From NCBI RefSeq assembly GCF_001305295.1, contig NZ_LJSI01000053.1, positions 186,001-250,000 of the forward strand: DNA of 64,000 nt, written 5' to 3'. Below are positions 35,731-44,361 of the stretch, one piece after another. The DNA is from Neptunomonas antarctica. Lineage in GTDB: Bacteria > Pseudomonadota > Gammaproteobacteria > Pseudomonadales > Balneatricaceae. The stretch's first letter is position 1; every line of letters begins with the position of its first letter. The notes under the pieces were generated by a model. That model was not told where the DNA came from. It searched no databases and saw only the letters and a list, made by a program, of their open reading frames with translations. Made by a program: the position numbers and the translations under genes.

Positions 35731-36236
35731 TGTTGAAATTACCTTACTCACGCATGCTGCCTGTTCTGTTCGTATTGCTGGCGATCTTTGGACTAACAGG
35801 ATGCAATGAAGAAGCCAAAGAAAAGGTCATGGCACAACAGGCGATGGCGCTTGAAAGCGGAGATGAGTGCCACCTTTGCGGCATGCTGATTACTCGTTTT
35901 CCAGGCCCTAAAGGGCAAGTGTTCGAGCGTGGGATTAAGCAAAACATGAAATTTTGCTCAACCCGGGATATGTTTGCTTATGCGTTAGATCCAGAGCATA
36001 AGCATAATATCCAATCGGTGTTTGTACATGATATGGCGGTTAATCCGTGGGAAAAACCAACCGATGAAACCTATATTGATGGTCGCAAGGCCTGGTTTGT
36101 TATCGGATCGTCTAAGAAAGGGGCGATGGGTCCTACGCTTGCCAGCTTTAAAACACAAGAGGATGCCGAAGCGTTCGCAAAGGAGTTTGGTGGTGAGTTG
36201 AAACGTTTTGATGAACTGACGCTCGATATTATCTAG
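35730..36236 (+). CDS. nosL: NosL, copper chaperone lipoprotein
   Basis: 168 residues. Lipoprotein signal with lipobox LTGC (~residue 25). The mature domain has the Cu(I)-binding motif DECHLCGMLI, followed by FPGPKGQVF, MKFCSTRDMFAYAL, VHDMA and KAWFVIGSSKKGAMGPTLA, all typical of NosL. It delivers copper to NosZ maturation in the periplasm. ATG 35730 overlaps the nosY stop (TAATG). Last gene of the nos operon. Confidence 0.95.
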   Translation: MLKLPYSRMLPVLFVLLAIFGLTGCNEEAKEKVMAQQAMALESGDECHLCGMLITRFPGPKGQVFERGIKQNMKFCSTRDMFAYALDPEHKHNIQSVFVHDMAVNPWEKPTDETYIDGRKAWFVIGSSKKGAMGPTLASFKTQEDAEAFAKEFGGELKRFDELTLDII

Positions 36237-36276
36237 TCGGGCAGCATTGATTTATTATTCTCTATCAGGTTAGCGG

Positions 36277-36301
36277 ACCCTATTCGATATCAGAATAGGG
36301 T
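36277..36301 (+). terminator. Hairpin after nosL
   Basis: ACCCTATTC pairs perfectly with GAATAGGGT around a 7-nt loop, 40 bp after the nosL stop and before the convergent small gene. There is no U-tract, so this is a weak or factor-assisted terminator. Confidence 0.5.
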
Positions 36302-36324
36302 GTGCGTATGTGATCGGCAATAGA

Positions 36325-36549
36325 TTAGTTCTCGGGTCTGTAGCGTGCGGCACTAATGACACTGATTAAGTGAATGATGGCGGCAATAATGGCAGGAAAA
36401 ATCAGAAAATAAAGTGCATAGCCGATTGCCGTGGTAATAAAGAAAAACAAGGCGGCTAATATCCTGCCTTGTACCAAGTGACCTAATCCGGGGATGAAAA
36501 TATTACACAACGCGGCGATGACATTCCCCGCGCTACCTTGTTGACTCAT
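36325..36549 (-). CDS. Small membrane protein with a TM2-like motif
   Basis: 74 residues from ATG 36549, with GAGGA 7-8 nt upstream. Two membrane helices are predicted (residues ~8-20 with the motif IPGLGHLVQGRI, and ~28-63). The PGLGHLxxGR motif resembles TM2/DUF5683-type small proteins. Function unknown. It stands alone, convergent to nosL. Confidence 0.65.
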   Translation of the reverse strand: MSQQGSAGNVIAALCNIFIPGLGHLVQGRILAALFFFITTAIGYALYFLIFPAIIAAIIHLISVISAARYRPEN

Positions 36550-36552
36550 CAA

Positions 36553-36815
36553 TATATCCTCAATGTATCTTTCAAAGAAGGGTGCGTTAATCCTTCATGG
36601 CTGTCAATAATCCGTCTTTATTCGATACTAAGAATGGCCAGCTGTTTGAGATTCTTTGTGGATAAGTTTGAGGAATAGCTACGTGATATGACAAAGATTA
36701 CAGAGTGAAATAACCGGATCATATTTGGTTTAGCATAAATGTAGATGTTAATATTGGTAATATCGATTTATTATTAAGCGTCAAATATCTTTTCAGCTCT
36801 AGCAGGGAGTGCTTT
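36553..36815. other. Intergenic region before the EAL-HDOD gene
   Basis: 263 bp with AT-rich stretches (ATATTGGTAATATCG) near 36752, a likely promoter area. No gene or repeat seen. Confidence 0.3.
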
Positions 36816-38063
36816 GTGTCGAAACTATTATCCGCCCTTGAGAGCGAAGAACAACTGAGTGTCTTGATGGCACGGCAGCCGATTTTCTCAAAAAGTCAGG
36901 ATGTGGTCGCGTTTGAATTACTTTTCCGGGGATCCGACGGAGTAAGTTTAGCCACACTGAAGGATGAATTCGCTACCTTTGATGTCGTGATGAATACATA
37001 TGCGAACATAGTCAAAGCGGGTGGCAATCAAAAAGTACCTTGTTATCTTAAAGTGACTGATAAAGTATTACTCGCTGACCTGTTACCCGACTTACCCCCA
37101 TCGTTATTTTCGCTGGAAATTCTAGGGCGATCAGATGTCTCACCCGCTTTCGTCGAAAAATTACAAGAGTTATCAAAAAAAGGATACCGTATCGTTCTTG
37201 CCGATTACGATCCTGAGAACCCTAAGTTTACTGTTTTATTAAATGTTATCCATGTATTGAAACTCGATATTCAGAAGTTAGGGTTGTCTGAATTGCCCGG
37301 GATTATTCAGAAACTGAAACCTTATCAGTTAGATTTGTTGGCCGATAAAGTTGAGACGAAGGACGAGTTTCGCCAATGTCTTGAGATGGGTTTTACACTT
37401 TATCAGGGATACTTTCTCAGCCGGCCCGTGGCGGTAAAAGGGAAAAAAATTAACAGCAATAAAATACTATTACTTCAGTTATTAGGTGAACTTGAGCAGG
37501 AGAATGCAACAGGTGTGACACTGGAGGAAATCGCCATTAATGATCCGGCGTTGACTTACAAAATTCTAAAAGTTGTAAACTCCGCTGCGTTTCATGTCCC
37601 ACGTGAGATTAACTCACTGTCGCATGCTATTACATTATTGGGTATGGAGCAGATTCGTCGCTGGATTATGTTATTTCTCTCCACTTCGCAGGACGGTAAG
37701 CCCAATGAGCTTACGCGTAATATGCTGATTCGCGGGCGAATGTGTGAGTTGCTGGCTGAATTGATGGGACACCCGAATACCATGAACTACTTTATTGTGG
37801 GTTTGCTCTCGCAATTAGATGCCATGTTTGATATTGAAATGAAGGAACTGCTAAAGGAGGTCCCGCTGAGCTCCGAACTGAAAAATGCATTATTATATTA
37901 TTCGGGAGCGATGGGAGAAACGCTTAAAGATGTTGAATTCTATGAGCGAGGGCAGTTTGACCAATTGCAAGGTAGTTTGGAGAAACCATTATATGAGGTC
38001 GCTTATCGTCATAGTTTAAAGTGGTCGGATAATGTCATGCAAGCATTGTTAAGTTCTGATTGA
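36816..38063 (+). CDS. EAL-HDOD signalling protein (YuxH-type)
   Basis: 415 residues, GTG start 36816 with AGGGAG at 6 nt spacing. Residues ~15-215 form a degenerate EAL domain: FELLFRG in place of EAL, KLDIQKL, LLADKVETKDEF, YQGYFLSRP. The catalytic acidic residues are not all kept, so hydrolysis of c-di-GMP is unlikely. Residues ~215-405 form an HDOD domain (INDPALTYKILKVVNSAAF, ISLSHAITLLGMEQIRRW type). Such proteins act as regulatory scaffolds in motility and c-di-GMP signalling. Monocistronic. Confidence 0.9.
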   Translation: MSKLLSALESEEQLSVLMARQPIFSKSQDVVAFELLFRGSDGVSLATLKDEFATFDVVMNTYANIVKAGGNQKVPCYLKVTDKVLLADLLPDLPPSLFSLEILGRSDVSPAFVEKLQELSKKGYRIVLADYDPENPKFTVLLNVIHVLKLDIQKLGLSELPGIIQKLKPYQLDLLADKVETKDEFRQCLEMGFTLYQGYFLSRPVAVKGKKINSNKILLLQLLGELEQENATGVTLEEIAINDPALTYKILKVVNSAAFHVPREINSLSHAITLLGMEQIRRWIMLFLSTSQDGKPNELTRNMLIRGRMCELLAELMGHPNTMNYFIVGLLSQLDAMFDIEMKELLKEVPLSSELKNALLYYSGAMGETLKDVEFYERGQFDQLQGSLEKPLYEVAYRHSLKWSDNVMQALLSSD

Positions 38064-38114
38064 GTCCCCGTGTTTATTTGAGTTTTATTTTTGAATCAAA
38101 ACACGGAGGGATTT

Positions 38115-38291
38115 ATGGAAACTAGTATACAAAATAAGGATGTTTTAATTGCTGTTCTTGATCGTCAGGAAAGAGATGATCTACCTTGGCGCAAAATTGG
38201 TGTCTTGATTTCTTTTATGATGACGGCCTTTTTGCAGTGCATCTTGTTGTTGAAGCCGATGGCTTTGTTGATTCATGCTGCCAATACATAA
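38115..38291 (+). CDS. Small ORF overlapping a possible frameshift, upstream of TauE-like gene
   Basis: 58 codons from ATG 38115 with an excellent SD (CGGAGGG, 6 nt spacing). It reads METSIQNKDVLIAVLDRQERDDLPWRKIGVLISF, then a hydrophobic end. From ~38216 the +1 frame reads YDDGLFAVHLVVEADGFVD, which looks more protein-like than the annotated frame. The gene may thus be a small soluble protein broken by one base, or a real single-helix peptide. It ends 3 bases before the TauE-like start. Function unknown. Confidence 0.45.
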   Translation: METSIQNKDVLIAVLDRQERDDLPWRKIGVLISFMMTAFLQCILLLKPMALLIHAANT

Positions 38292-38293
38292 TA

Positions 38294-39043
38294 ATGATAT
38301 GGTTTCCTGAAGGACTTAGTCAGGTCGATTTGATCATCCTTGTGAGTACCAGTGCCTTTACTTCAATGATGACAGCCGCCGTAGGTATTGGCGGAGGGGT
38401 GTTGTTATTAGCGGTTATGGCTCAAATGATACCCGTGCAGGCGTTGATTCCAGTACATGGGTTAGTTCAGCTCGGCTCAAATGGTAACCGTGCCTATATG
38501 ACCCGCCAGCATATCGACTGGAAAATGAGTCGATTGTTTATTCTGGGTGCACTGTCAGGTGCCGTGATTTCTGCCTGGATCGTTGTTCAATTACCGTTGG
38601 ATATCATTCGGTTAACGGTGGCCTTTTTTATTCTGCTTCTGGTCTGGGGGCCGAAGCCCAAAGCGGTTGTTCTCTCCAGTATTAAATTGGTGATTGCTGG
38701 CGGTGTTACCACGATTATTTCTGCTTTTGTCGGAGCAACCGGACCTTTGGTCGCCGCGTTTGTGCATCGTCAGAATATGGATAAACTGCCGACAGTGGCT
38801 ACGTTTGCTACCTGTATGTCATTTCAGCACATGCTTAAGGCCGCCGTTTTTATAACTGTAGGGTTTTCCTTTCAGGAATGGATTATCGTTATTATATTGA
38901 TGGTTATTAGCGGGGCAGTCGGAACATGGGTTGGTTTACATCTACTGAAAACACTCTCTGCCAAGACGTTTCAATTACTCTTCCGCTGGGTGGTCACTTT
39001 GCTGGCGCTACGTTTGTGTTGGCAAGTTTGGCTTGGTGGATGA
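38294..39043 (+). CDS. TauE/SafE family membrane permease
   Basis: 249 residues from ATG 38294. About eight membrane helices with the family's duplicated glycine-rich motif: TSMMTAAVGIGGGVLLLAVM in the first half and IISAFVGATGPLVAAF in the second. The family exports sulfite, sulfoacetate or related organosulfur anions; the substrate here is unknown. No good SD precedes the ATG, so translation may be coupled to the small upstream ORF, which ends 3 nt earlier. A bidirectional terminator follows. Confidence 0.85.
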   Translation: MIWFPEGLSQVDLIILVSTSAFTSMMTAAVGIGGGVLLLAVMAQMIPVQALIPVHGLVQLGSNGNRAYMTRQHIDWKMSRLFILGALSGAVISAWIVVQLPLDIIRLTVAFFILLLVWGPKPKAVVLSSIKLVIAGGVTTIISAFVGATGPLVAAFVHRQNMDKLPTVATFATCMSFQHMLKAAVFITVGFSFQEWIIVIILMVISGAVGTWVGLHLLKTLSAKTFQLLFRWVVTLLALRLCWQVWLGG

Positions 39044-39078
39044 ACGCTACATAACTCTTTATACAATAAGTTACATGT

Positions 39079-39131
39079 CTCTATGTAAAAAACGCTACAG
39101 ACAATGTATGTAAAAAATCTATGTAAAAAAC
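39079..39131 (+). repeat. Short repeats ATGTAAAAAA before terminator
   Basis: ATGTAAAAAA occurs three times between 39082 and 39131, the last one running into the terminator stem. It may be slippage-derived; no function is inferred. Confidence 0.4.
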
Positions 39132-39155
39132 CCGCCTGATATAGGCGGGTTTTTT
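39125..39155. terminator. Bidirectional terminator between tauE-like gene and ilvD
   Basis: AAAAAACCCGCCT, a 4-nt loop region (GATA), then AGGCGGGTTTTTT. The stem has A-run and T-run flanks on both sides, so it works for both converging transcripts. Confidence 0.92.
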
Positions 39156-39173
39156 AATAAAAGAAAGACCGAT

Positions 39174-41018
39174 TTAATCCAGCATGCTTAAATCACGAAC
39201 CGCGCCCTTATCAGCAGATGTTGCCAGCAGAGCGTAGGCTTTTAAGGCAGCAGATACTTTACGCGGACGGGCTTCAACAGGCTTCCAGCCAGCTTTGCCT
39301 TTGGCGTCCATCGCTATACGGCGTGTTGCCAGTTCGTCATCAGATATTAGCAGGTTGATGGTACGGTTTGGAATGTCGATGCGGATAATGTCACCGTTTT
39401 CAACCAGGCCGATGGCGCCGCCAGCAGCTGCTTCAGGTGACACGTGACCAATCGACAGACCGGATGTGCCGCCCGAAAAACGTCCGTCAGTCAGTAGTGC
39501 GCATTCTTTACCCAGGCCTTTGGATTTAATATATGACGTAGGATACAACATCTCTTGCATACCCGGGCCGCCTTTAGGGCCTTCGTAGCGTACGATGATG
39601 ATGTCACCGGATTTAACCTTGTCCGCCAGAATGTTAGCCACAGCTTCATCCTGAGATTCAGTGACGTGTGCAGAGCCTTCAAATACCAGAATAGATTCAT
39701 CGACTCCGGCTGTTTTAACGACACAGCCATCCAGTGCGATGTTGCCTGTCAGTATAGCGAGCCCGCCTTCCAGAGAGTAGGCATGTTCCAGTGAGCGAAT
39801 GCAGCCGTTTTCACGGTCGCCATCTACTGTTGGCCAGCGTGTCGACTGGCTAAATGCTGTTTGTGTGGGAATACCTGCAGGGCCCGCTTTGAAAAATTGG
39901 ATGACTTCCGGTGACGGGTTACGCATGATATCCCACTTTTCCAGCCCTTCCAGCAAGGTTTTGCTATGTACGGTAGGTTGGTCGGTATGTAGTGTGCCTG
40001 CTCGGTCTAATTCACCCAGAATGGCAAATACACCCCCAGCACGATGCACATCTTCTACATGATAGAGGGGCGAGTTAGGTGCCACTTTACATAGCTGTGG
40101 AACGCTATGAGAGAGGCGGTCAATATCCTTCATGGTGAAATCAATTTCAGCTTCTTGCGCAATGGCTAACAAATGAAGAATAGTATTGGTTGAGCCGCCC
40201 ATGGAAATATCAAGTGTCATCGCATTTTCAAAGGCTTTGAAGTTGCCAATGTTGCGTGGCAGCGCTGACTCGTCATCCTGTTCATAGTAACGTTTCGCCA
40301 AATCTACTATCCGGGCCCCTGCTTCATTGAACAGCTCACGACGATCACTATGCGTTGCCAGCATGGTGCCATTGCCAGGCAGTGAAAGGCCTAAGGCTTC
40401 TGTCAGACAGTTCATGGAGTTAGCTGTGAACATGCCTGAGCACGAGCCACACGTTGGGCAGGCTGAACGTTCATACTCGGCGACTTTTTCGTCAGACGCG
40501 GTATCATCAACCGCAATCACCATCGCATCAACCAGGTCCAGTTTATGTTCAGAGAGCTTAGTTTTACCGGCTTCCATTGGGCCGCCGGATACAAAGATAA
40601 CCGGAATATTGAGGCGCATCGCTGCCATTAACATTCCCGGTGTGATTTTGTCACAGTTAGATATGCAGACGAGTGCATCAGCACAGTGTGCATTCACCAT
40701 GTATTCAACGGAGTCTGCAATGATGTCGCGTGATGGCAGCGAATAAAGCATACCGTCATGACCCATCGCGATACCGTCGTCGACCGCGATAGTATTAAAT
40801 TCTTTAGCAACGCCGCCGGCTTTTTCAATTTCACGAGCAACCAGCTGCCCCATGTCTTTCAGATGGACATGACCCGGCACAAATTGGGTGAATGAGTTGG
40901 CTATTGCGATGATCGGTTTGTGAAAGTCGTCGTCTTTCATGCCAGTAGCGCGCCATAAAGCACGGGCACCCGCCATATTGCGACCAGATGTAGAAGTTTT
41001 AGAGCGATAAACGGGCAT
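39174..41018 (-). CDS. ilvD: Dihydroxy-acid dehydratase
   Basis: 614 residues. Dehydrates 2,3-dihydroxy acids to 2-oxo acids in isoleucine and valine synthesis. Typical long-form IlvD: start [26 protein letters not shown]; iron-sulfur cysteine motifs [10 protein letters not shown] and [37 protein letters not shown] near the C-terminus. SD GAGAG is 7 nt before ATG 41018. It pairs functionally with the ilvE-type transaminase at 53268 but is not in an operon with it. No leader-peptide attenuator is evident in the 200 bp upstream. Confidence 0.97.
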   Translation of the reverse strand: MPVYRSKTSTSGRNMAGARALWRATGMKDDDFHKPIIAIANSFTQFVPGHVHLKDMGQLVAREIEKAGGVAKEFNTIAVDDGIAMGHDGMLYSLPSRDIIADSVEYMVNAHCADALVCISNCDKITPGMLMAAMRLNIPVIFVSGGPMEAGKTKLSEHKLDLVDAMVIAVDDTASDEKVAEYERSACPTCGSCSGMFTANSMNCLTEALGLSLPGNGTMLATHSDRRELFNEAGARIVDLAKRYYEQDDESALPRNIGNFKAFENAMTLDISMGGSTNTILHLLAIAQEAEIDFTMKDIDRLSHSVPQLCKVAPNSPLYHVEDVHRAGGVFAILGELDRAGTLHTDQPTVHSKTLLEGLEKWDIMRNPSPEVIQFFKAGPAGIPTQTAFSQSTRWPTVDGDRENGCIRSLEHAYSLEGGLAILTGNIALDGCVVKTAGVDESILVFEGSAHVTESQDEAVANILADKVKSGDIIIVRYEGPKGGPGMQEMLYPTSYIKSKGLGKECALLTDGRFSGGTSGLSIGHVSPEAAAGGAIGLVENGDIIRIDIPNRTINLLISDDELATRRIAMDAKGKAGWKPVEARPRKVSAALKAYALLATSADKGAVRDLSMLD

Positions 41019-41224
41019 GGATGACTCTCTCTGAATAGTGATTGATTAGAGTGGCTTGAAATTATACCAGAAACTTTACCGCAATTAAGAATGGCGATGT
41101 TCTTGCTTAAAGAATGTACTCACATATAAAAATATTCTGCTTAAAAGTAAGCGTAGCTTTAAAAGTCATAGAAAAACTGAGATAGTCTGACGTTATGATA
41201 ATACGTGATTTACTAGGATAGCCA

Positions 41225-41503
41225 ATGTTAGATAATACCTCTAAAAAGACTGCTACGAACACGCAAGCTAACAAAAAACTTCGCTCTGATAAGTGGTTGC
41301 GATTGTTCATGAGAGTAGGGATTCCCTTGGGCGTTATCAGTCTCGCCAGCTTATGGTTAGGTCATCTGTTAGCTCATCCTGTTTTTGGGAAGTTGTTTCT
41401 GGTGACATTACCTTTAGCGTTGATAGTTGGGTTTTCTTACAATATCCGTTATGTCATGTTGGCGGTTCGGGAGCAGCGTAAGGCATCAGAAATTAACAAA
41501 TAA
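41225..41503 (+). CDS. Small two-helix membrane protein
   Basis: 92 residues. Basic N-terminal region (KKTATNTQANKKLRSDK), then two membrane helices (~28-47 and ~53-75) and a charged C-terminus. Not recognised. It is divergent from ilvD with a 206-bp shared promoter region. Confidence 0.55.
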   Translation: MLDNTSKKTATNTQANKKLRSDKWLRLFMRVGIPLGVISLASLWLGHLLAHPVFGKLFLVTLPLALIVGFSYNIRYVMLAVREQRKASEINK

Positions 41504-41630
41504 GAGGTGCATGTTGTGCTGTTTTCGAGCTATTAAAATTTCTGGAGAACAGTATAGGTTATGATTTTCGTCACTGTTATTTAAGTCAGGAAGGCAATAT
41601 TATTAAGCGAATAGAAGGGGAGATATCGTG

Positions 41631-41766
41631 ATGGAAAAAGTATTGGCCGGTCGATGAAATTATCCGGATTCTGATCGGATTAGTTTTGATTACTTTAGTG
41701 TTTATCGGTCCACAAGCTTTGTGGGGATGGGTTGGTGTACGTGCTTGTAAATCTTGCAGTAAATAA
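41631..41766 (+). pseudogene. DUF2892 (YgaP-like) membrane protein, frameshifted
   Basis: ATG 41631 has a good SD (GGGGAGA) but reads only eight codons before TGA. One base out of phase, after the A5 tract at 41635-41639, the frame reads KYWPVDEIIRILIGLVLITLVFIGPQALWGWVGV, a clear DUF2892 (YgaP_TM) first half. It then ends early (RACKSCSK) without the usual second helix and WCPLY motif. One extra A plus loss of the 3' half make this a decaying gene, unless frameshifting is programmed. Confidence 0.65.
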
Positions 41767-42069
41767 CCAAGACAGAATTAAGCTACCCGACCGCTAATTT
41801 GAGTAGCTTTATTCTTTATGTTGGGCTGTTCACGAATAGTTCAGGTCAATTTGGTATCGTATGTGGTTAGTTAAGTTGAACTCTTAGTTCAATTGAAAAC
41901 TTATTGACCTGTTCTTTTATCTTGTTTTGTCACTTTTGGGGCAATCTAGACAGGATTGTCTGTTTTTCTCATGACATTCACTAAGTACTTTTTTAGGCGT
42001 TAAACCCAAGAAAGTGGAATTAATATTGTATACCTAGAATTACAAAATACTAAAAAAAGAGCAAGAAAA
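41767..42069. other. Intergenic region upstream of the two-component system
   Basis: About 300 bp, AT-rich. TTGACCTG at 41910 could be a -35 element. I see no gene and no strong terminator. Confidence 0.3.
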
Positions 42070-42316
42070 ATGACTCTTTTTTATGTTTTGTTTTTCCTTA
42101 TAAGCCGCACCTAGCCCTGTTGATATCGCTTCGATTGATACTGTTGGCGTGGCTAAAAAAAATTATGTCGGTCAAGCAGTAAAGGTAGACAAACTCACGC
42201 TAGAAACAGGCGTGGCATATCGTATTCGTTTGGTTAACAATGGACATGTAAAAGGGGGGCTGGTTGATGCAACGAGTGGCAAGCTGTTACCCCGTAAAAC
42301 CTGGAGTATTAAATGA
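42070..42316 (+). pseudogene. PepSY-domain protein upstream of the two-component system, probably frameshifted
   Basis: ATG 42070 begins a short signal-like peptide (MTLFYVLFFLISRT) that soon stops. One base over, from 42104, the frame stays open to TGA 42314-42316: APSPVDIASIDTVG, then VDKLTLETGVAYRIRLVNNGHVKG and LVDATSGKLLP, a PepSY-type repeat (Y-x-V/I-x-L...VDAxTGxxL). The stop overlaps the response-regulator ATG by ATGA, as expected for a coupled gene. PepSY proteins often precede PhoPQ-like systems. Either a single-base shift near 42100 broke the gene or this assembly has an error. Confidence 0.55.
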
Positions 42317-42990
42317 AACTGCTCGTAGTAGAAGATGATGCAGACTTGCGTCGTCAGTTGGTCACAGGGCTGGGGTCTCACGGGTATACCGTAGAGGAAA
42401 CGGCGGATGGTCAAGAAGCGCTCTACCTGGGGTATGAGTTTTCTTACGATCTGGCGATAGTTGATTTAGGTTTGCCTTCTTTATCGGGTGTGGATTTGAT
42501 TAAAAAATGGCGTGCTCAAGAGCGTAATTTACCTATACTTATTCTTACTGCCAGAAGTGACTGGCAAGACAAGGTTGAAGGGCTGGAAGCAGGGGCCGAT
42601 GACTTTTTGGTCAAACCTTTTCATATGGAAGAATTATTGGCGCGCTTGAATGCGTTACTCCGCAGAGCGGCAGGCCACGCGAAGCCTGTACTTGAATTCG
42701 GGGTGTTGAGTCTGGATACTATTGGACGCGTGGTGTCGTGTGATTCCCGGCCGATTAAATTGACAAGTTATGAGTATCGCACGTTAGAATATTTGATGCT
42801 GAATGCAGGTAAAACAGTATCAAAGTCGGAATTAACCGAACATCTTTATCATCAGGATTTTGACAGAGATAGTAACGTACTTGAAGTTTTTATCAGGCGG
42901 TTGCGTCAAAAGATTGATCCGAATCAGACGCTCCAACCTATTAAGACCGTTCGAGGGTTGGGGTATAGGTTTGATCTTCCGACCGCATAA
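42313..42990 (+). CDS. OmpR/PhoP-family response regulator
   Basis: 225 residues. Receiver domain (1-115) with the acidic pocket EDD (8-10 region), phosphoacceptor D51 (AIVDLGLP), T/A switch and K101 (LVKPF). The winged-helix DNA-binding domain (~125-222) has LTSYEYRTLEYLM, SNVLEVFIRRLRQKI and TVRGLGYRF. It closely resembles PhoP/QseB-type regulators. Its start overlaps the PepSY frame, and the kinase follows 9 nt downstream. Target genes are not evident. Confidence 0.93.
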   Translation: MKLLVVEDDADLRRQLVTGLGSHGYTVEETADGQEALYLGYEFSYDLAIVDLGLPSLSGVDLIKKWRAQERNLPILILTARSDWQDKVEGLEAGADDFLVKPFHMEELLARLNALLRRAAGHAKPVLEFGVLSLDTIGRVVSCDSRPIKLTSYEYRTLEYLMLNAGKTVSKSELTEHLYHQDFDRDSNVLEVFIRRLRQKIDPNQTLQPIKTVRGLGYRFDLPTA

Positions 42991-42999
42991 TTTTTCATT

Positions 43000-44361
43000 A
43001 TGAAATCCTCCGCTGGTTTGGCCTTCCGTTCGTTAAAAGCCAGATTGCTGATAGCTTCATTCATGCTGCTGCCTCTTATTATTGGGGCGGCCGGTTACGC
43101 ATTACAAAATTCCTATTCTGATAATTTGCAGGCGGCATTAGAGAAGCGTCTTCGTATACAAACATACCTTATGGTTGGTGCTGCAGAGATACAGGATAAT
43201 AAGCTGGTTATCTCTGATGCTCAGCAACGGCTACATTTAGGCAGTGAAGCCTATGGATTTATTCATACCCCTCTTGGTTTACTTCAATGGCAATCAGCTT
43301 CAGCTTATCTCTTGAGTGAAAAAGTACATAATTCATTAGTGGATTTCCGCATTCCTATGGATGAAACCCGATTTGTACACTTCAAAGAAAATAATCTTTA
43401 CCTCTATCAGTATCCTCTTCAGTGGAATAATGGTGCCATAGCGAGACGCTATATCTTTTCAATTGTTGCAAACGGAGCAGAATTAACGGCTGAACTAAAC
43501 GCTTACCGCACCCAATTATGGAGTTGGTTATTGGCTGTTACAGTCTTCGCGATGCTGCTGCAAACGTTGATTACCCGGTGGGGGCTTCAGCCTTTAAGTG
43601 CGCTGGTCGATGATTTGCATAATATTGAGCGCGGTTATTCGACCCGATTGGCGGGGTACTATCCTGAAGAAGTCCAGGACGTCACTGATAGTCTGAATGA
43701 TCTGCTGATTAGCGAGAGTGATCAGCGCGAGCGTTACCGTAATACATTGGGTGATCTTGCGCACAGTTTAAAAACGCCTTTAGCGGTGATCCAGGGGGCG
43801 GGTAATGAGCAGCTAATGTATGAAGGGTATCGTAGTGTTGTCGATGAACAGGTTCGCCGTATGGACCAGATTGTCCAATATCAATTAGCGAAAGCGGTGA
43901 TAAGCCGGAACAATACGATTGCCCATGCCACACTTTTGGCCCCGGTTATTCAACGAATCACCTCGGCATTGGGCAAAGTGTACCGTGAAAAAAACGTTGT
44001 GGTCTCTCTTTTACTGGATGAAACCGCGGTTTTTGGTGCAGATGAACGTGACATGATGGAGTTGCTAGGGAACATACTTGAAAACGCTTTTAAGTATAGT
44101 TACTCTGCCGTCCGGGTGTCCTTAATCAAGGAACCCGAATGGTTGCGGTTGGATATTGAAGATGATGGGCCTGGCGTCTCGCCGGATATGCGACACATTA
44201 TATTACAGCGAGGAGCGAGGGTGGATACGTCTGCCGCTCCAGGCCAGGGAATTGGCCTGACCGTCGCTGTTGATATTCTTAGTAGCTATAACGGCCAGCT
44301 AGAGGTTGGCGAGTCTTCGTTGAATGGCGCTCGCTTTAAAATTATTTTGCCAACGGTTTAA
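43000..44361 (+). CDS. Sensor histidine kinase (PhoQ-like)
   Basis: 453 residues. Helices at ~14-34 and ~170-190 bracket a periplasmic domain. A HAMP-like segment leads to the HisKA box LGDLAHSLKTPLAV with phosphoacceptor H255. The HATPase_c domain contains NILENAFKYS (N box), DIEDDGPGVSP (G1) and GQGIGLTVAVDI (G2). The overall architecture matches PhoQ-type sensors of divalent cations or cationic peptides, but the ligand is not known. Its stop abuts the convergent argA stop (no gap). Confidence 0.92.
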   Translation: MKSSAGLAFRSLKARLLIASFMLLPLIIGAAGYALQNSYSDNLQAALEKRLRIQTYLMVGAAEIQDNKLVISDAQQRLHLGSEAYGFIHTPLGLLQWQSASAYLLSEKVHNSLVDFRIPMDETRFVHFKENNLYLYQYPLQWNNGAIARRYIFSIVANGAELTAELNAYRTQLWSWLLAVTVFAMLLQTLITRWGLQPLSALVDDLHNIERGYSTRLAGYYPEEVQDVTDSLNDLLISESDQRERYRNTLGDLAHSLKTPLAVIQGAGNEQLMYEGYRSVVDEQVRRMDQIVQYQLAKAVISRNNTIAHATLLAPVIQRITSALGKVYREKNVVVSLLLDETAVFGADERDMMELLGNILENAFKYSYSAVRVSLIKEPEWLRLDIEDDGPGVSPDMRHIILQRGARVDTSAAPGQGIGLTVAVDILSSYNGQLEVGESSLNGARFKIILPTV

